The notes under the pieces are model-generated. The model saw only the letters and a list, made by a program, of their open reading frames with translations, was not told the DNA's origin and did no database searches. From contig NZ_JAACKC010000001.1 of NCBI RefSeq assembly GCF_009939195.1, positions 852,270 through 916,269 of the forward strand: a DNA stretch of 64,000 nt. Direction: 5' to 3'. Made by a program: the position numbers and the translations under genes. This stretch comes from Acinetobacter kanungonis (GTDB lineage: Bacteria > Pseudomonadota > Gammaproteobacteria > Pseudomonadales > Moraxellaceae). Positions within the stretch are counted from its first letter, which is position 1, and each line of letters opens with the position of its first letter. Positions 56,839-64,000 of this stretch are shown piece after piece.

Positions 56839-57957
56839 TTACCAACGGCCTGCACCTAAAGCCTGCCCCATAAAATCATAACGCATGACAGAACGGGAAA
56901 ACTTGATTGGACACGCCAATTGCGCTTGGGTTTCAGTGGACTGTTCCTGCAAGGGCACTTGTACCACCCAATGTCGTTGTTGTGCCAAGTTGGAATGTAA
57001 AGCCTCATCTAACTGTAACACCGGCTCGACACAAACATCCTGTGCCGAAAACAGTTGCTGCCACGCCTCTAAAGATCGGGTTTTAATCTTTTGTTGTATT
57101 GCCTGTCTCACCGCAAGACGATCTTCCGCATGGAGTGAAGCACCTTTCTCTAACAGCAGCGGCAGTTCCAACAAGGTTGCCAAACCTGACATAAATTGTG
57201 GCTCTAAACTGCCAATAGAAAGATAACGCCCATCTTGCGTTTCATAGTAATCGTAGAAGCTGGCACCATTCAGGATTCCCGATTCTGGCTGTGGAGTGAT
57301 ATTTCCTGCCAATGCGGCCGCAGCGGCCATACTGTTCAATGCCACAACACAATCGGTCATCGAGATATCAATATACTGCCCTTGCCCACTCTGGGCGCGT
57401 TCAATCACCGCGGTTAAAATGCCAATCACGGCATGGAGCGAACCACCCGCAATATCTGCCACTTGAATACCCAAAGGAGGTGGTCCACTCTGCTGACGTC
57501 CACTGTGCCCTGCAATACCAGACAAGGCCAAATAGTTAATGTCATGCCCTGCCTTATCTTTATAGTCACCCGTTTGACCATAGCCTGTAATGGAGCAATA
57601 AATCAGTCGCGGGTTAATTTCCGCTAAAGTGGCATAGTCCAATCCCAGTCGCTGCATGACCCCAGGGCGGAATTGCTCCACCACAATATCGTATTCACAG
57701 ATCTTCGCTTTAATCGCAGCAATGTTTTCAGGATCTTTTAAATCTAAGGCAACCGACTGTTTATTGCGGTTTAAATACAAATGCGCTGTCGCCTGTCCAT
57801 GGGCATAGGGTGGAAAAAGGCGAATCAGATCAGGTCGGGTTGGCGATTCCACATGAATCACTTCAGCCCCCATATCCGCCAAATATAAAGTGGCAAATGG
57901 GCCAGGTAACAGTGTAGAAAAATCGAGTACTTTCAATCCTTTTAAAGCATGCTGCAT
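56839..57957 (-). CDS. CoA-transferase family III protein (alpha-methylacyl-CoA racemase type)
   Basis: This 372-residue protein belongs to the CaiB/BaiF family. It begins LKGLKVLDFSTLLPGPFATLYLADMGAEVIHVE. The Asp in GHDINYLALSGIAG, together with GYGQTGDYKDKAGHD, points to the alpha-methylacyl-CoA racemase branch rather than true CoA transferases. It would epimerise 2-methyl-branched acyl-CoA during degradation of branched or sterol-like lipids. It is divergent from an AraC regulator gene, with 210 bp between the start codons. Confidence 0.85.
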   Translation of the reverse strand: MQHALKGLKVLDFSTLLPGPFATLYLADMGAEVIHVESPTRPDLIRLFPPYAHGQATAHLYLNRNKQSVALDLKDPENIAAIKAKICEYDIVVEQFRPGVMQRLGLDYATLAEINPRLIYCSITGYGQTGDYKDKAGHDINYLALSGIAGHSGRQQSGPPPLGIQVADIAGGSLHAVIGILTAVIERAQSGQGQYIDISMTDCVVALNSMAAAAALAGNITPQPESGILNGASFYDYYETQDGRYLSIGSLEPQFMSGLATLLELPLLLEKGASLHAEDRLAVRQAIQQKIKTRSLEAWQQLFSAQDVCVEPVLQLDEALHSNLAQQRHWVVQVPLQEQSTETQAQLACPIKFSRSVMRYDFMGQALGAGRW

Positions 57958-58167
57958 GTTCTTTTTACTCTTTAACTATTGTATTTTTATGTATCTTAGA
58001 AATATAAAATCAACAAAACAATGTCATGTTCAGCCATTTACCTTGATCATTTCGGCAATTTACCATGTAGAAAGGCAAATTTTATTATTGTAAATTGCCT
58101 ATAAAAACTTTTTTAGCGTCATTTAGGTCATACGCAAGTGAATACAAAAGAGACTGAAGGATTTAAC

Positions 58168-59178
58168 ATGAGCCGCGATACAATTAGTATCCACTTTGTG
58201 AATGCGGCTTTGACTGGCGTAAAACGCCTCGGCATGGATGTCGAAACCTTACTTTCGCACGTCGGAATTGAAGCCGAACTGCTACGTCAGCCTAAAGCTC
58301 GAATTTCTCCAGAACAATACACACGTTTTGTGAAAATGTTATGGATGGTGACTCAGGACGAACATATAGGTTTTGATACTCAGCCGCGTCGCTTGGGTAC
58401 CTTTGCCATCATGTGCCAACTGATCATCCATGCAAAAACCTTGGGTGATGCACTCGAATTATCGACACAATTCTATAAACTGTTTGGTGATGAGTGGTGT
58501 GTTTCGCTTGAACGCGACAAGCATGAAGCCCGCTTAGTCCCACTCATTCCAACCGAGATGGACCCGAATCATTTCATCACCGAAAGTATGTTGATGATTT
58601 GGCATGGCTTGGCATCTTGGTTAATTGAACGTCGCTTGCCTTTAGAGCGCGTACATTTTGGCTACCCGCGTCCTGCACATGCCGATGAATATGATGCTCT
58701 GTTTTTCGCACCCGTGATGCAGTTTGACATGCCACGTACCGAAATCACCTTTGCTGCAGATTATTTAGATTTACCGATTCGTCAAAACGAAGAAACGCTG
58801 GAAGAATTCTTAAAAGCAGCACCGGCACAGCTCTTGGTCAAATTCAAAAATACCAACTCGCTCACTTCTCGTATCCGTGAAGTACTGAAGAGTCAAATTG
58901 GTGAAGAAATGCCAACGCTGAATGATGTTGCTTCGATGCTTTATCTTTCACCGCAAACTTTACGTCGTCGTCTGGCTGCAGAAGGCAAAAGCTATCAAGG
59001 TGTGAAAGATGCCCTGCGTCGTGATGCTGCGATTCACTTACTCCTCAATCCAAATCTCACTTTGGAAGATGTGGCACAGCAAGTTGGTTTCAGTGAAACC
59101 AGTACTTTCCACCGTGCCTTCAAAAAATGGACAGGTGTGACCCCAGGTTTATATCGTCAATTACACGGTTACCTATAA
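58168..59178 (+). CDS. AraC-family regulator with Arabinose_bd-type N-terminus
   Basis: This 336-residue regulator has an N-terminal effector domain of the OruR/ArgR-like type (about residues 10-200, with RLGTFAIMCQLIIHAKTLGDAL) and a C-terminal AraC HTH domain. The HTH has TLNDVASMLYLSPQTLRRRLAAEGKSY and the second helix pair LEDVAQQVGFSETSTFHRAFKKWTGVTP. The longer frame starts at a GTG; I use the ATG after AAGGA. It probably controls the divergent racemase gene and perhaps the lipid-degradation genes nearby. The effector is unknown. Confidence 0.88.
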   Translation: MSRDTISIHFVNAALTGVKRLGMDVETLLSHVGIEAELLRQPKARISPEQYTRFVKMLWMVTQDEHIGFDTQPRRLGTFAIMCQLIIHAKTLGDALELSTQFYKLFGDEWCVSLERDKHEARLVPLIPTEMDPNHFITESMLMIWHGLASWLIERRLPLERVHFGYPRPAHADEYDALFFAPVMQFDMPRTEITFAADYLDLPIRQNEETLEEFLKAAPAQLLVKFKNTNSLTSRIREVLKSQIGEEMPTLNDVASMLYLSPQTLRRRLAAEGKSYQGVKDALRRDAAIHLLLNPNLTLEDVAQQVGFSETSTFHRAFKKWTGVTPGLYRQLHGYL

Positions 59179-59192
59179 TCATGTATTTTGGG

Positions 59193-59227
59193 ATAGACAG
59201 CTTTAATATGAAGATAAAGCTGTCTAT
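59193..59227. terminator. Hairpin between convergent AraC and NUDIX genes
   Basis: ATAGACAGCTTTA and TAAAGCTGTCTAT form a perfect 13-bp stem around a 9-base loop. The right arm overlaps the NUDIX stop. No long T-run follows, so it is a probable but not classic terminator. Confidence 0.5.
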
Positions 59228-59655
59228 TTCTTACATAGCCACTGCGCTATGCCCTTGGGATAAACTGGATACTGACCTGATGCCAATAACTGTGTATTAA
59301 CCCACTCAGCGATATAAGTTGAACCATTTGTCTCGCACCCCTTTATTTCTACTTGGCTATACAAAGTTTCATCAAAAAATTCAGCCTCATAAACAAAAAC
59401 GATTTCATGCCCTGCTTGACCATCAAAAGTAAATAAATTTTCAAGAACACCTAACAGTTTCGTATGAATAATCTGCTGATTTATTTCCTCTAAAACTTCT
59501 CGTTTAACTGCTTCTAAAGAAGTTTCTCCAAATTCAATAGTACCTCCTATCGGTCTCAAATAATTTTCATTTTTGCTAGGGTCATGTCCATGAGAAAGCA
59601 AAACCTTCTCCTGATATCGAAAAATACAAAGTGCCTTTGCTGGAATATGCATCAT
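59224..59655 (-). CDS. NUDIX hydrolase
   Basis: This 143-residue protein has a complete Nudix box: GGTIEFGETSLEAVKREVLEE, the G-x5-E-x7-R-E-x2-E-E pattern, followed by Ile-Asn. It would cleave a nucleoside diphosphate linked to another group, using Mg2+. The substrate is unknown. The start overlaps the stop of the upstream P-loop gene by one base (TAATG), so the two are coupled. The second codon is also ATG. Confidence 0.88.
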   Translation of the reverse strand: MMHIPAKALCIFRYQEKVLLSHGHDPSKNENYLRPIGGTIEFGETSLEAVKREVLEEINQQIIHTKLLGVLENLFTFDGQAGHEIVFVYEAEFFDETLYSQVEIKGCETNGSTYIAEWVNTQLLASGQYPVYPKGIAQWLCKK

Positions 59656-60197
59656 TATCTGCTCTTAATTTTTTGTAAAAACTCTGCGGCTTGTTTCGGT
59701 GAAGCTAAACGAATGAATTGGAGATGCTGATATTGAGGGTCATGCATCATCTTTAAATATTTCTGGCGGTTTTTCGCATGGTTGTTGATCATCCATAAAA
59801 TAATGGAGTCTTTGGACAAAAAACTTCGCTGAAACGTTTCATGATTATTTGAACTTTTCCACAAGGGTTTTTGGCTCATTGCTCGGCTGATCGCACGTTT
59901 AACAGAACGATAAAAATTTAAGCGAAATGAATAATCCAACCAAATGATCGTATCCAATTTTGCTAGTTTTAAAGGCAACGTCCGCGAATAATTTCCATCT
60001 AATACCCATCCTTCATCTGCTGCATTCATCTGACTTTGTAATTTTAAGAAAAACTGATCATCTGGCGTTTCTTGCCAATTATCGAGCCAAAATAAATCAT
60101 CCATTTCAATATGAGATAATGCTAATTTCTGTGCTAACTGTCTGGAAAATGTGGTTTTACCTGAAGCAGTTGTTCCAACAATATTAATAAATTTCAT
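59655..60197 (-). CDS. P-loop kinase-like protein (topology modulation/adenylate kinase-like)
   Basis: This 180-residue AAA/adenylate-kinase-like protein begins MKFINIVGTTASGKTTFSRQLA, with Walker A GTTASGKT at residues 8-15. An Asp-rich acceptor region HIEMDDLFWLDNW and the segment GWVLDGNYSRTLP resemble proteins called topology modulation protein FlaR. A small-molecule or nucleotide kinase role is likely but the substrate is unknown. It forms a translationally coupled pair with the NUDIX gene. Confidence 0.8.
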   Translation of the reverse strand: MKFINIVGTTASGKTTFSRQLAQKLALSHIEMDDLFWLDNWQETPDDQFFLKLQSQMNAADEGWVLDGNYSRTLPLKLAKLDTIIWLDYSFRLNFYRSVKRAISRAMSQKPLWKSSNNHETFQRSFLSKDSIILWMINNHAKNRQKYLKMMHDPQYQHLQFIRLASPKQAAEFLQKIKSR

Positions 60198-60384
60198 TTA
60201 TGTAGATTATTTTTTATGGCTACGTAGTTTACTAATCAAGCCCTACCTTGATCAAGTTAATAGCCACACATCCCAATTGACCAAAACTATCAAGTTCACT
60301 CAACCACTCTTGTCATTGCGCTTCCTCAATTAATCATTACACTCGAAAAGCAGAAAATCATGAAAATAGACAAGGAATCAAAAT

Positions 60385-61590
60385 ATGAGCGAGGCTTACA
60401 TCATTGATGCGATACGCACGCCACGCGGAAAAGGGAAAAAAGATGGCTCACTCTATGAAGTGAAACCAATTAGCTTGGTCGTTGGCTTATTAAAAGAATT
60501 ACAACAGCGCCATCAACTGGATACCGCCAAAGTCGATGATATTGTGCTGGGCTGCGTGACCCCCATTGGTGATCAAGGTGCAGATATTGCCAAAACCGCC
60601 GCGATTGCGGCAGGTTGGCATGATGATGTGGCAGGCGTACAAATTAACCGTTTCTGTGCCTCAGGTTTAGAAGCAGTCAATTTAGCCGCGCAAAAAGTCC
60701 GTTCAGGTTGGGAAGATGTCGTGGTTGCAGGCGGTGTCGAGTCCATGTCACGCGTACCCATGGGTTCAGATGGCGGTGCTTGGGCACTCGACCCTGAAAC
60801 CAACCTAAACTCCGCTTTTGTACCACAAGGCATTGGTGCTGATTTAATTGCCACTTTAGATGGCTATAACCGGGCCGATGTCGATGCCTTTGCCGTCGCT
60901 TCACAACAAAAAGCCGCTGCTGCACAAGCCAACGGTTATTTTGATCGATCCGTTGTCCCTGTCAAAGATCATTCAGGGGTGATGATTTTAGAAAAAGATG
61001 AATTTATTAAAGCCCATACCACGACTGAAGGCTTGGCCAAACTCAACCCAAGCTTTGAAATGATAGGACAAATGGGCTTCGATGCGGTGGCCTTACAAAA
61101 GTATCCTGAAGCGCAAAAAATTCAGCATGTACATCATGCAGGCAATTCCTCAGGCATTGTGGATGGTGCCGCTGTGGTGTTACTCGCCTCTGAAAAAGCC
61201 GTCAAAGAACAAGGTTTAAAACCACGCGCCAAAGTGCTTGCAACGGCACTGGTCGGTACCGATCCAACCATCATGCTCACGGGTCCTGCGCCTGCTGCAC
61301 GTAAAGCCTTAGCCAAAGCGGGCTTATCGATTGATGATATTGACCTGTTTGAAGTGAATGAAGCCTTTGCTGCGGTGGTGATGCGCTTTATGAAGGAGCT
61401 AAATGTACCTGCCGAGAAAGTCAATGTGAATGGTGGTGCGATTGCCATGGGACATCCACTGGGTGCAACAGGTGCCATGATTCTGGGAACGCTATTGGAT
61501 GAACTGGAACGCCTAGGCAAAAAACGTGGTTTAGCCACTTTATGTGTCGGTGGTGGGATGGGCATCGCCACCATTATTGAGTTGGTCTAA
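60385..61590 (+). CDS. Acetyl-CoA C-acyltransferase (beta-ketothiolase, FadA-like)
   Basis: This 401-residue thiolase cleaves 3-ketoacyl-CoA. The nucleophile is Cys91 in [11 protein letters not shown]; other catalytic parts are [23 protein letters not shown] and the C-terminal [14 protein letters not shown] precedes the ATG. It is followed after 14 bp by a FadB-like gene, so the two form a beta-oxidation operon. The order thiolase first differs from the fadBA order of E. coli. Confidence 0.92.
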   Translation: MSEAYIIDAIRTPRGKGKKDGSLYEVKPISLVVGLLKELQQRHQLDTAKVDDIVLGCVTPIGDQGADIAKTAAIAAGWHDDVAGVQINRFCASGLEAVNLAAQKVRSGWEDVVVAGGVESMSRVPMGSDGGAWALDPETNLNSAFVPQGIGADLIATLDGYNRADVDAFAVASQQKAAAAQANGYFDRSVVPVKDHSGVMILEKDEFIKAHTTTEGLAKLNPSFEMIGQMGFDAVALQKYPEAQKIQHVHHAGNSSGIVDGAAVVLLASEKAVKEQGLKPRAKVLATALVGTDPTIMLTGPAPAARKALAKAGLSIDDIDLFEVNEAFAAVVMRFMKELNVPAEKVNVNGGAIAMGHPLGATGAMILGTLLDELERLGKKRGLATLCVGGGMGIATIIELV

Positions 61591-61604
61591 GCAAGGAAAT
61601 ACAA

Positions 61605-63740
61605 ATGAGCGCGATTAAATACCAAAAAAACGCAGAGAATATCGTCATTCTTACCCTCGACTCATCAGGTCAATCTGCCAATACCATGAATGCAGAATTC
61701 CGTGATTCACTGGATGCGGTCAATCAAAAGCTGCGAGCTGAAACGGATTTGAGCGGCATTATTTTCCGTTCTGCCAAAAAGACCTTCTTTGCAGGCGGTG
61801 ACTTGGATGAACTGATTCAAGTCCAGCCCGAACATGCCACTGATTTTTTTAAGATGGTGGAAAAACTGAAAGGGAACTTACGTAGTATTGAAACCCTTGG
61901 TGTACCCGTAGTCGCGGCTTTAAATGGCACAGCACTCGGTGGTGGCTGGGAAATTGCCCTCGGCTGTCATTATCGCATTGCCATCAATGACCCTAAAACT
62001 CAATTTGGTTTACCTGAGGTGACCTTAGGTTTATTGCCTGGTGGCGGTGGCATCGTACGTATGATCCGTTTGCTCGGTTTGCAAAATGCCTTACCCTTCT
62101 TGATGGAAGGCAAACCTTTCGGCGTTGAAAAAGCCAAAGCGCTCGGCTTGGTGCAGGATACCGCAGAGAACGAACAAGAGTTACTAGAAAAAGCTTTGGC
62201 TTGGATTAAAGCGAATCCCAAAAGTCAGCAACCCTTTGACGATAAAGGCTACAAAATTCCAGGGGGCGATCCAAAAAGTCCTGCCGTGGCGCAAATGCTT
62301 GCCATTGCCCCAGCCATGCTGCGAGACAAAACCAAAGGCTGCTACCCTGCGCCTGAAGCAATTCTGGCCGCAGCAGTTGAAGGTGCTCAGGTCGATGTCG
62401 ATACGGCTTTAAGAATTGAATCGCGCTACTTCACCCAACTGACTGTTGGTCAGATTTCTAAGAACATGATTGGGACTTTTTGGCATGGCTTAAATGCAAT
62501 CAAATCTGGTGCTAGCCGTCCTGCCCATGTTGCCAAGTGGCAAGCGACTAAAGTGGGTATATTAGGTGCAGGCATGATGGGTGCAGGTATTGCTTATGCC
62601 ACTGCCAGCAAAGGCATTGCTGTGGTCTTAAAAGATGTCTCTGTTGAAAATGCAGAAAAAGGCAAAGCCTATACGCAAAAGCTACTGGATAAACGCGTTG
62701 CCCAAGGTCGATTAAGCGCAGCAAAGCGTGATCAGATTTTGTCACTGATTACTGCAACGGCGGATGCAGCAGATTTACAAGGTTGTGACCTGATCATTGA
62801 AGCCGTATTTGAAAATCAGGAACTCAAAGCCCAAGTGACTCAGGAAGCTGAACCGTATCTGGCAGATGGCGGTATTTTTGCCTCTAACACCTCAACTTTA
62901 CCGATTACAAGTTTGGCACAAGCCAGCAATAATGATCAGGCCTTTATCGGGCTACATTTCTTTAGCCCTGTCGATAAAATGCAGTTGGTTGAAATTATCA
63001 AAGGTAAAAACACTGCTGCCGAAACGCTCGCCAAAGCCTATGACTTTGTGCAACAAATTGGGAAAACACCGATTGTGGTAAATGACCGTCGTGGCTTCTT
63101 CACCAGTCGGGTATTTGGTACTTTCATTCAGGAAGGCATGCGTTTACTGGCTGAAGGTGTGCACCCAGCTAAAATTGAAATGGCAGCCCTTAAAGCAGGT
63201 ATGCCCATCGGTCCACTGGCCATTCAAGATGAAGTCTCCTTAACTTTAAGTGAACATGTCGCGAATGAAGTACGTAAAGCCCTACAAGCCGAAGGTAGAA
63301 CCCTAGTGCAAACGCCTGTAGATGAAGTATTACACTGCATGATTCATGAGCTAAACCGTAAAGGTAAAGCTGCGGGTGCAGGGTTCTATGACTATCCTGA
63401 ACAGGGCAAAAAACACTTATGGCAAGGACTTGAACGCTGGGCTAAAGCGAATCAGATCTCTGAACAAGACATGATTGACCGCTTCCTGTTTGTACAAGCA
63501 CTAGATACCTTGCGCTGTTATGAAGAAGGTGTTTTAGAGTCCGTAATTGATGCCAATGTCGGCTCAATTTTCGGAATTGGTTATGCCCCTTGGACTGGTG
63601 GTGCAATTCAATTCCTGAATCAATATGGACTGGACGCTGCACTGCAACGCGCAGAACAATTGGCTGAGCGTTTTGGCGAGCGCTTTAATCCACCACAACT
63701 GTTAAGAGAAAAGGTGCAACGCAACGAGCGCATTCAATAA
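61605..63740 (+). CDS. FadB/FadJ-like multifunctional beta-oxidation protein
   Basis: This 711-residue protein joins an N-terminal enoyl-CoA hydratase domain (about residues 1-190) to a 3-hydroxyacyl-CoA dehydrogenase (about 310-700). Hydratase motifs are FFAGGDLDELI and GTALGGGWEIALGCHYRI with PEVTLGLLPGGGG. The NAD-binding motif is VGILGAGMMGAGIAYA, and the dehydrogenase catalytic region has GLHFFSPVDKMQLVEII. Two HCDH C-terminal units follow. AAGGAAATACAA precedes the ATG. It is co-transcribed with the thiolase and probably forms an alpha-beta complex with it. Confidence 0.93.
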   Translation: MSAIKYQKNAENIVILTLDSSGQSANTMNAEFRDSLDAVNQKLRAETDLSGIIFRSAKKTFFAGGDLDELIQVQPEHATDFFKMVEKLKGNLRSIETLGVPVVAALNGTALGGGWEIALGCHYRIAINDPKTQFGLPEVTLGLLPGGGGIVRMIRLLGLQNALPFLMEGKPFGVEKAKALGLVQDTAENEQELLEKALAWIKANPKSQQPFDDKGYKIPGGDPKSPAVAQMLAIAPAMLRDKTKGCYPAPEAILAAAVEGAQVDVDTALRIESRYFTQLTVGQISKNMIGTFWHGLNAIKSGASRPAHVAKWQATKVGILGAGMMGAGIAYATASKGIAVVLKDVSVENAEKGKAYTQKLLDKRVAQGRLSAAKRDQILSLITATADAADLQGCDLIIEAVFENQELKAQVTQEAEPYLADGGIFASNTSTLPITSLAQASNNDQAFIGLHFFSPVDKMQLVEIIKGKNTAAETLAKAYDFVQQIGKTPIVVNDRRGFFTSRVFGTFIQEGMRLLAEGVHPAKIEMAALKAGMPIGPLAIQDEVSLTLSEHVANEVRKALQAEGRTLVQTPVDEVLHCMIHELNRKGKAAGAGFYDYPEQGKKHLWQGLERWAKANQISEQDMIDRFLFVQALDTLRCYEEGVLESVIDANVGSIFGIGYAPWTGGAIQFLNQYGLDAALQRAEQLAERFGERFNPPQLLREKVQRNERIQ

Positions 63741-63756
63741 CTTTCGATCGCTACAT

Positions 63757-63789
63757 GCTGATTTGGGTGGCACCTCCTTCCAAATCAGC
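63757..63789. repeat. Perfect inverted repeat after the beta-oxidation operon
   Basis: GCTGATTTGG and CCAAATCAGC form a 10-bp stem around a 13-base loop, 17 bp after the FadB-like stop. It has no T-run (GATATACC follows), so it may be a weak terminator or a processing site. Confidence 0.45.
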
Positions 63790-63915
63790 GATATACCATC
63801 AGCTAAAATAAGAACAATTAAGCTTTTTATAAAATTTGGTCTGCATCCATCACATTTTATGTTATAAAGTTACATAATTTTTAGAAGTTTCTTTTTATCC
63901 ATTGGGTTATTTGTT

Positions 63916-64000
63916 ATGTCAGACAATACTTCTCCTGAAAAATCCCCATGGGGTTGGAAGGCCCTGATTATTGCCACAATTCTGAGTATTATTTTTCTAG
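63916..64000 (+). CDS. Small membrane protein, 5' part only
   Basis: This is the first 28 codons of a gene that runs off the right edge: MSDNTSPEKSPWGWKALIIA followed by a hydrophobic helix (TILSIIFL). It is likely an inner-membrane protein with its N-terminus in the cytoplasm. The ribosome site is weak. The fragment is too short for a family call. Confidence 0.6.
   Translation, partial: MSDNTSPEKSPWGWKALIIATILSIIFL

Overview
The window is chromosomal DNA of a gammaproteobacterium that is very probably an Acinetobacter species. The evidence is a wax ester synthase/DGAT that begins MRPLHPIDFIFLSLEK as in A. baylyi, an OmpA of the Acinetobacter type, the divergent mreBCD-maf-rng and gatCAB blocks, pilTU with divergent yggS, low-to-moderate GC, and a gcd glucose dehydrogenase. 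I saw no tRNA, rRNA, CRISPR array, prophage or insertion sequence. Most of the window is ordinary core genome; the clearest accessory segment is at 19.6-21.6 kb.

Layout. 0-4.7 kb: 5' part of an rluA-type pseudouridine synthase, three DUF proteins, a long intergenic region with a candidate structured RNA (about 2310-2522), a DMT transporter and ygfZ. 5.1-8.1 kb: two tandem FadL-family outer-membrane channels with related upstream motifs. 8.1-11.5 kb: thrH, cysH (APS reductase), the wax ester synthase and a small protein. 11.6-16.1 kb (minus): mreB-mreC-mreD-maf-rng, the cell-shape and RNase G cluster. 16.2-19.5 kb (plus): gatC-gatA-gatB. 19.6-21.5 kb (minus): an AT-rich two-gene unit, a DUF262 protein plus a HEPN protein, with a G8 tract upstream and an in-frame hexanucleotide repeat inside the first gene. 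This is the best candidate for an undescribed system, probably defence or toxin-antitoxin.

21.7-35.7 kb: an exported protein, a LysR regulator divergent from a split chromate-transporter pair, a DJ-1/PfpI protein, several exported or lipoprotein genes of unknown role, sbmA, a Sel1-repeat protein, an AEC transporter, an Old Yellow Enzyme and mutM-ppiC. 35.7-43 kb: a gamma-glutamylcyclotransferase-like gene behind a C9 tract, mscL, typA, a purine permease, rsmC and lysP. 43-48.2 kb: yggS divergent from pilT-pilU, ompA, and a FimT/GspH-like pseudopilin with Ala instead of Gly before the cleavage site. 48.2-52.2 kb: a thiolase, a VOC protein, and cysI followed by a DUF934 gene.

52.2-56.7 kb: a 704-bp gap, then oprB-gcd, for glucose entry and periplasmic oxidation. 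56.8-64 kb: a CoA-transferase/racemase divergent from an AraC regulator, a P-loop kinase-like/NUDIX pair, a thiolase plus FadB-like two-gene beta-oxidation operon, and the start of a membrane protein gene.

Two themes recur. Lipid metabolism is represented by the FadL pair, wax synthase, thiolases, FadB-like protein and racemase. Sulfate assimilation is represented by cysH and cysI, which lie about 40 kb apart. Many starts here are set downstream of the longest open frame because a Shine-Dalgarno, a family N-terminus or a signal peptide supports the internal start.
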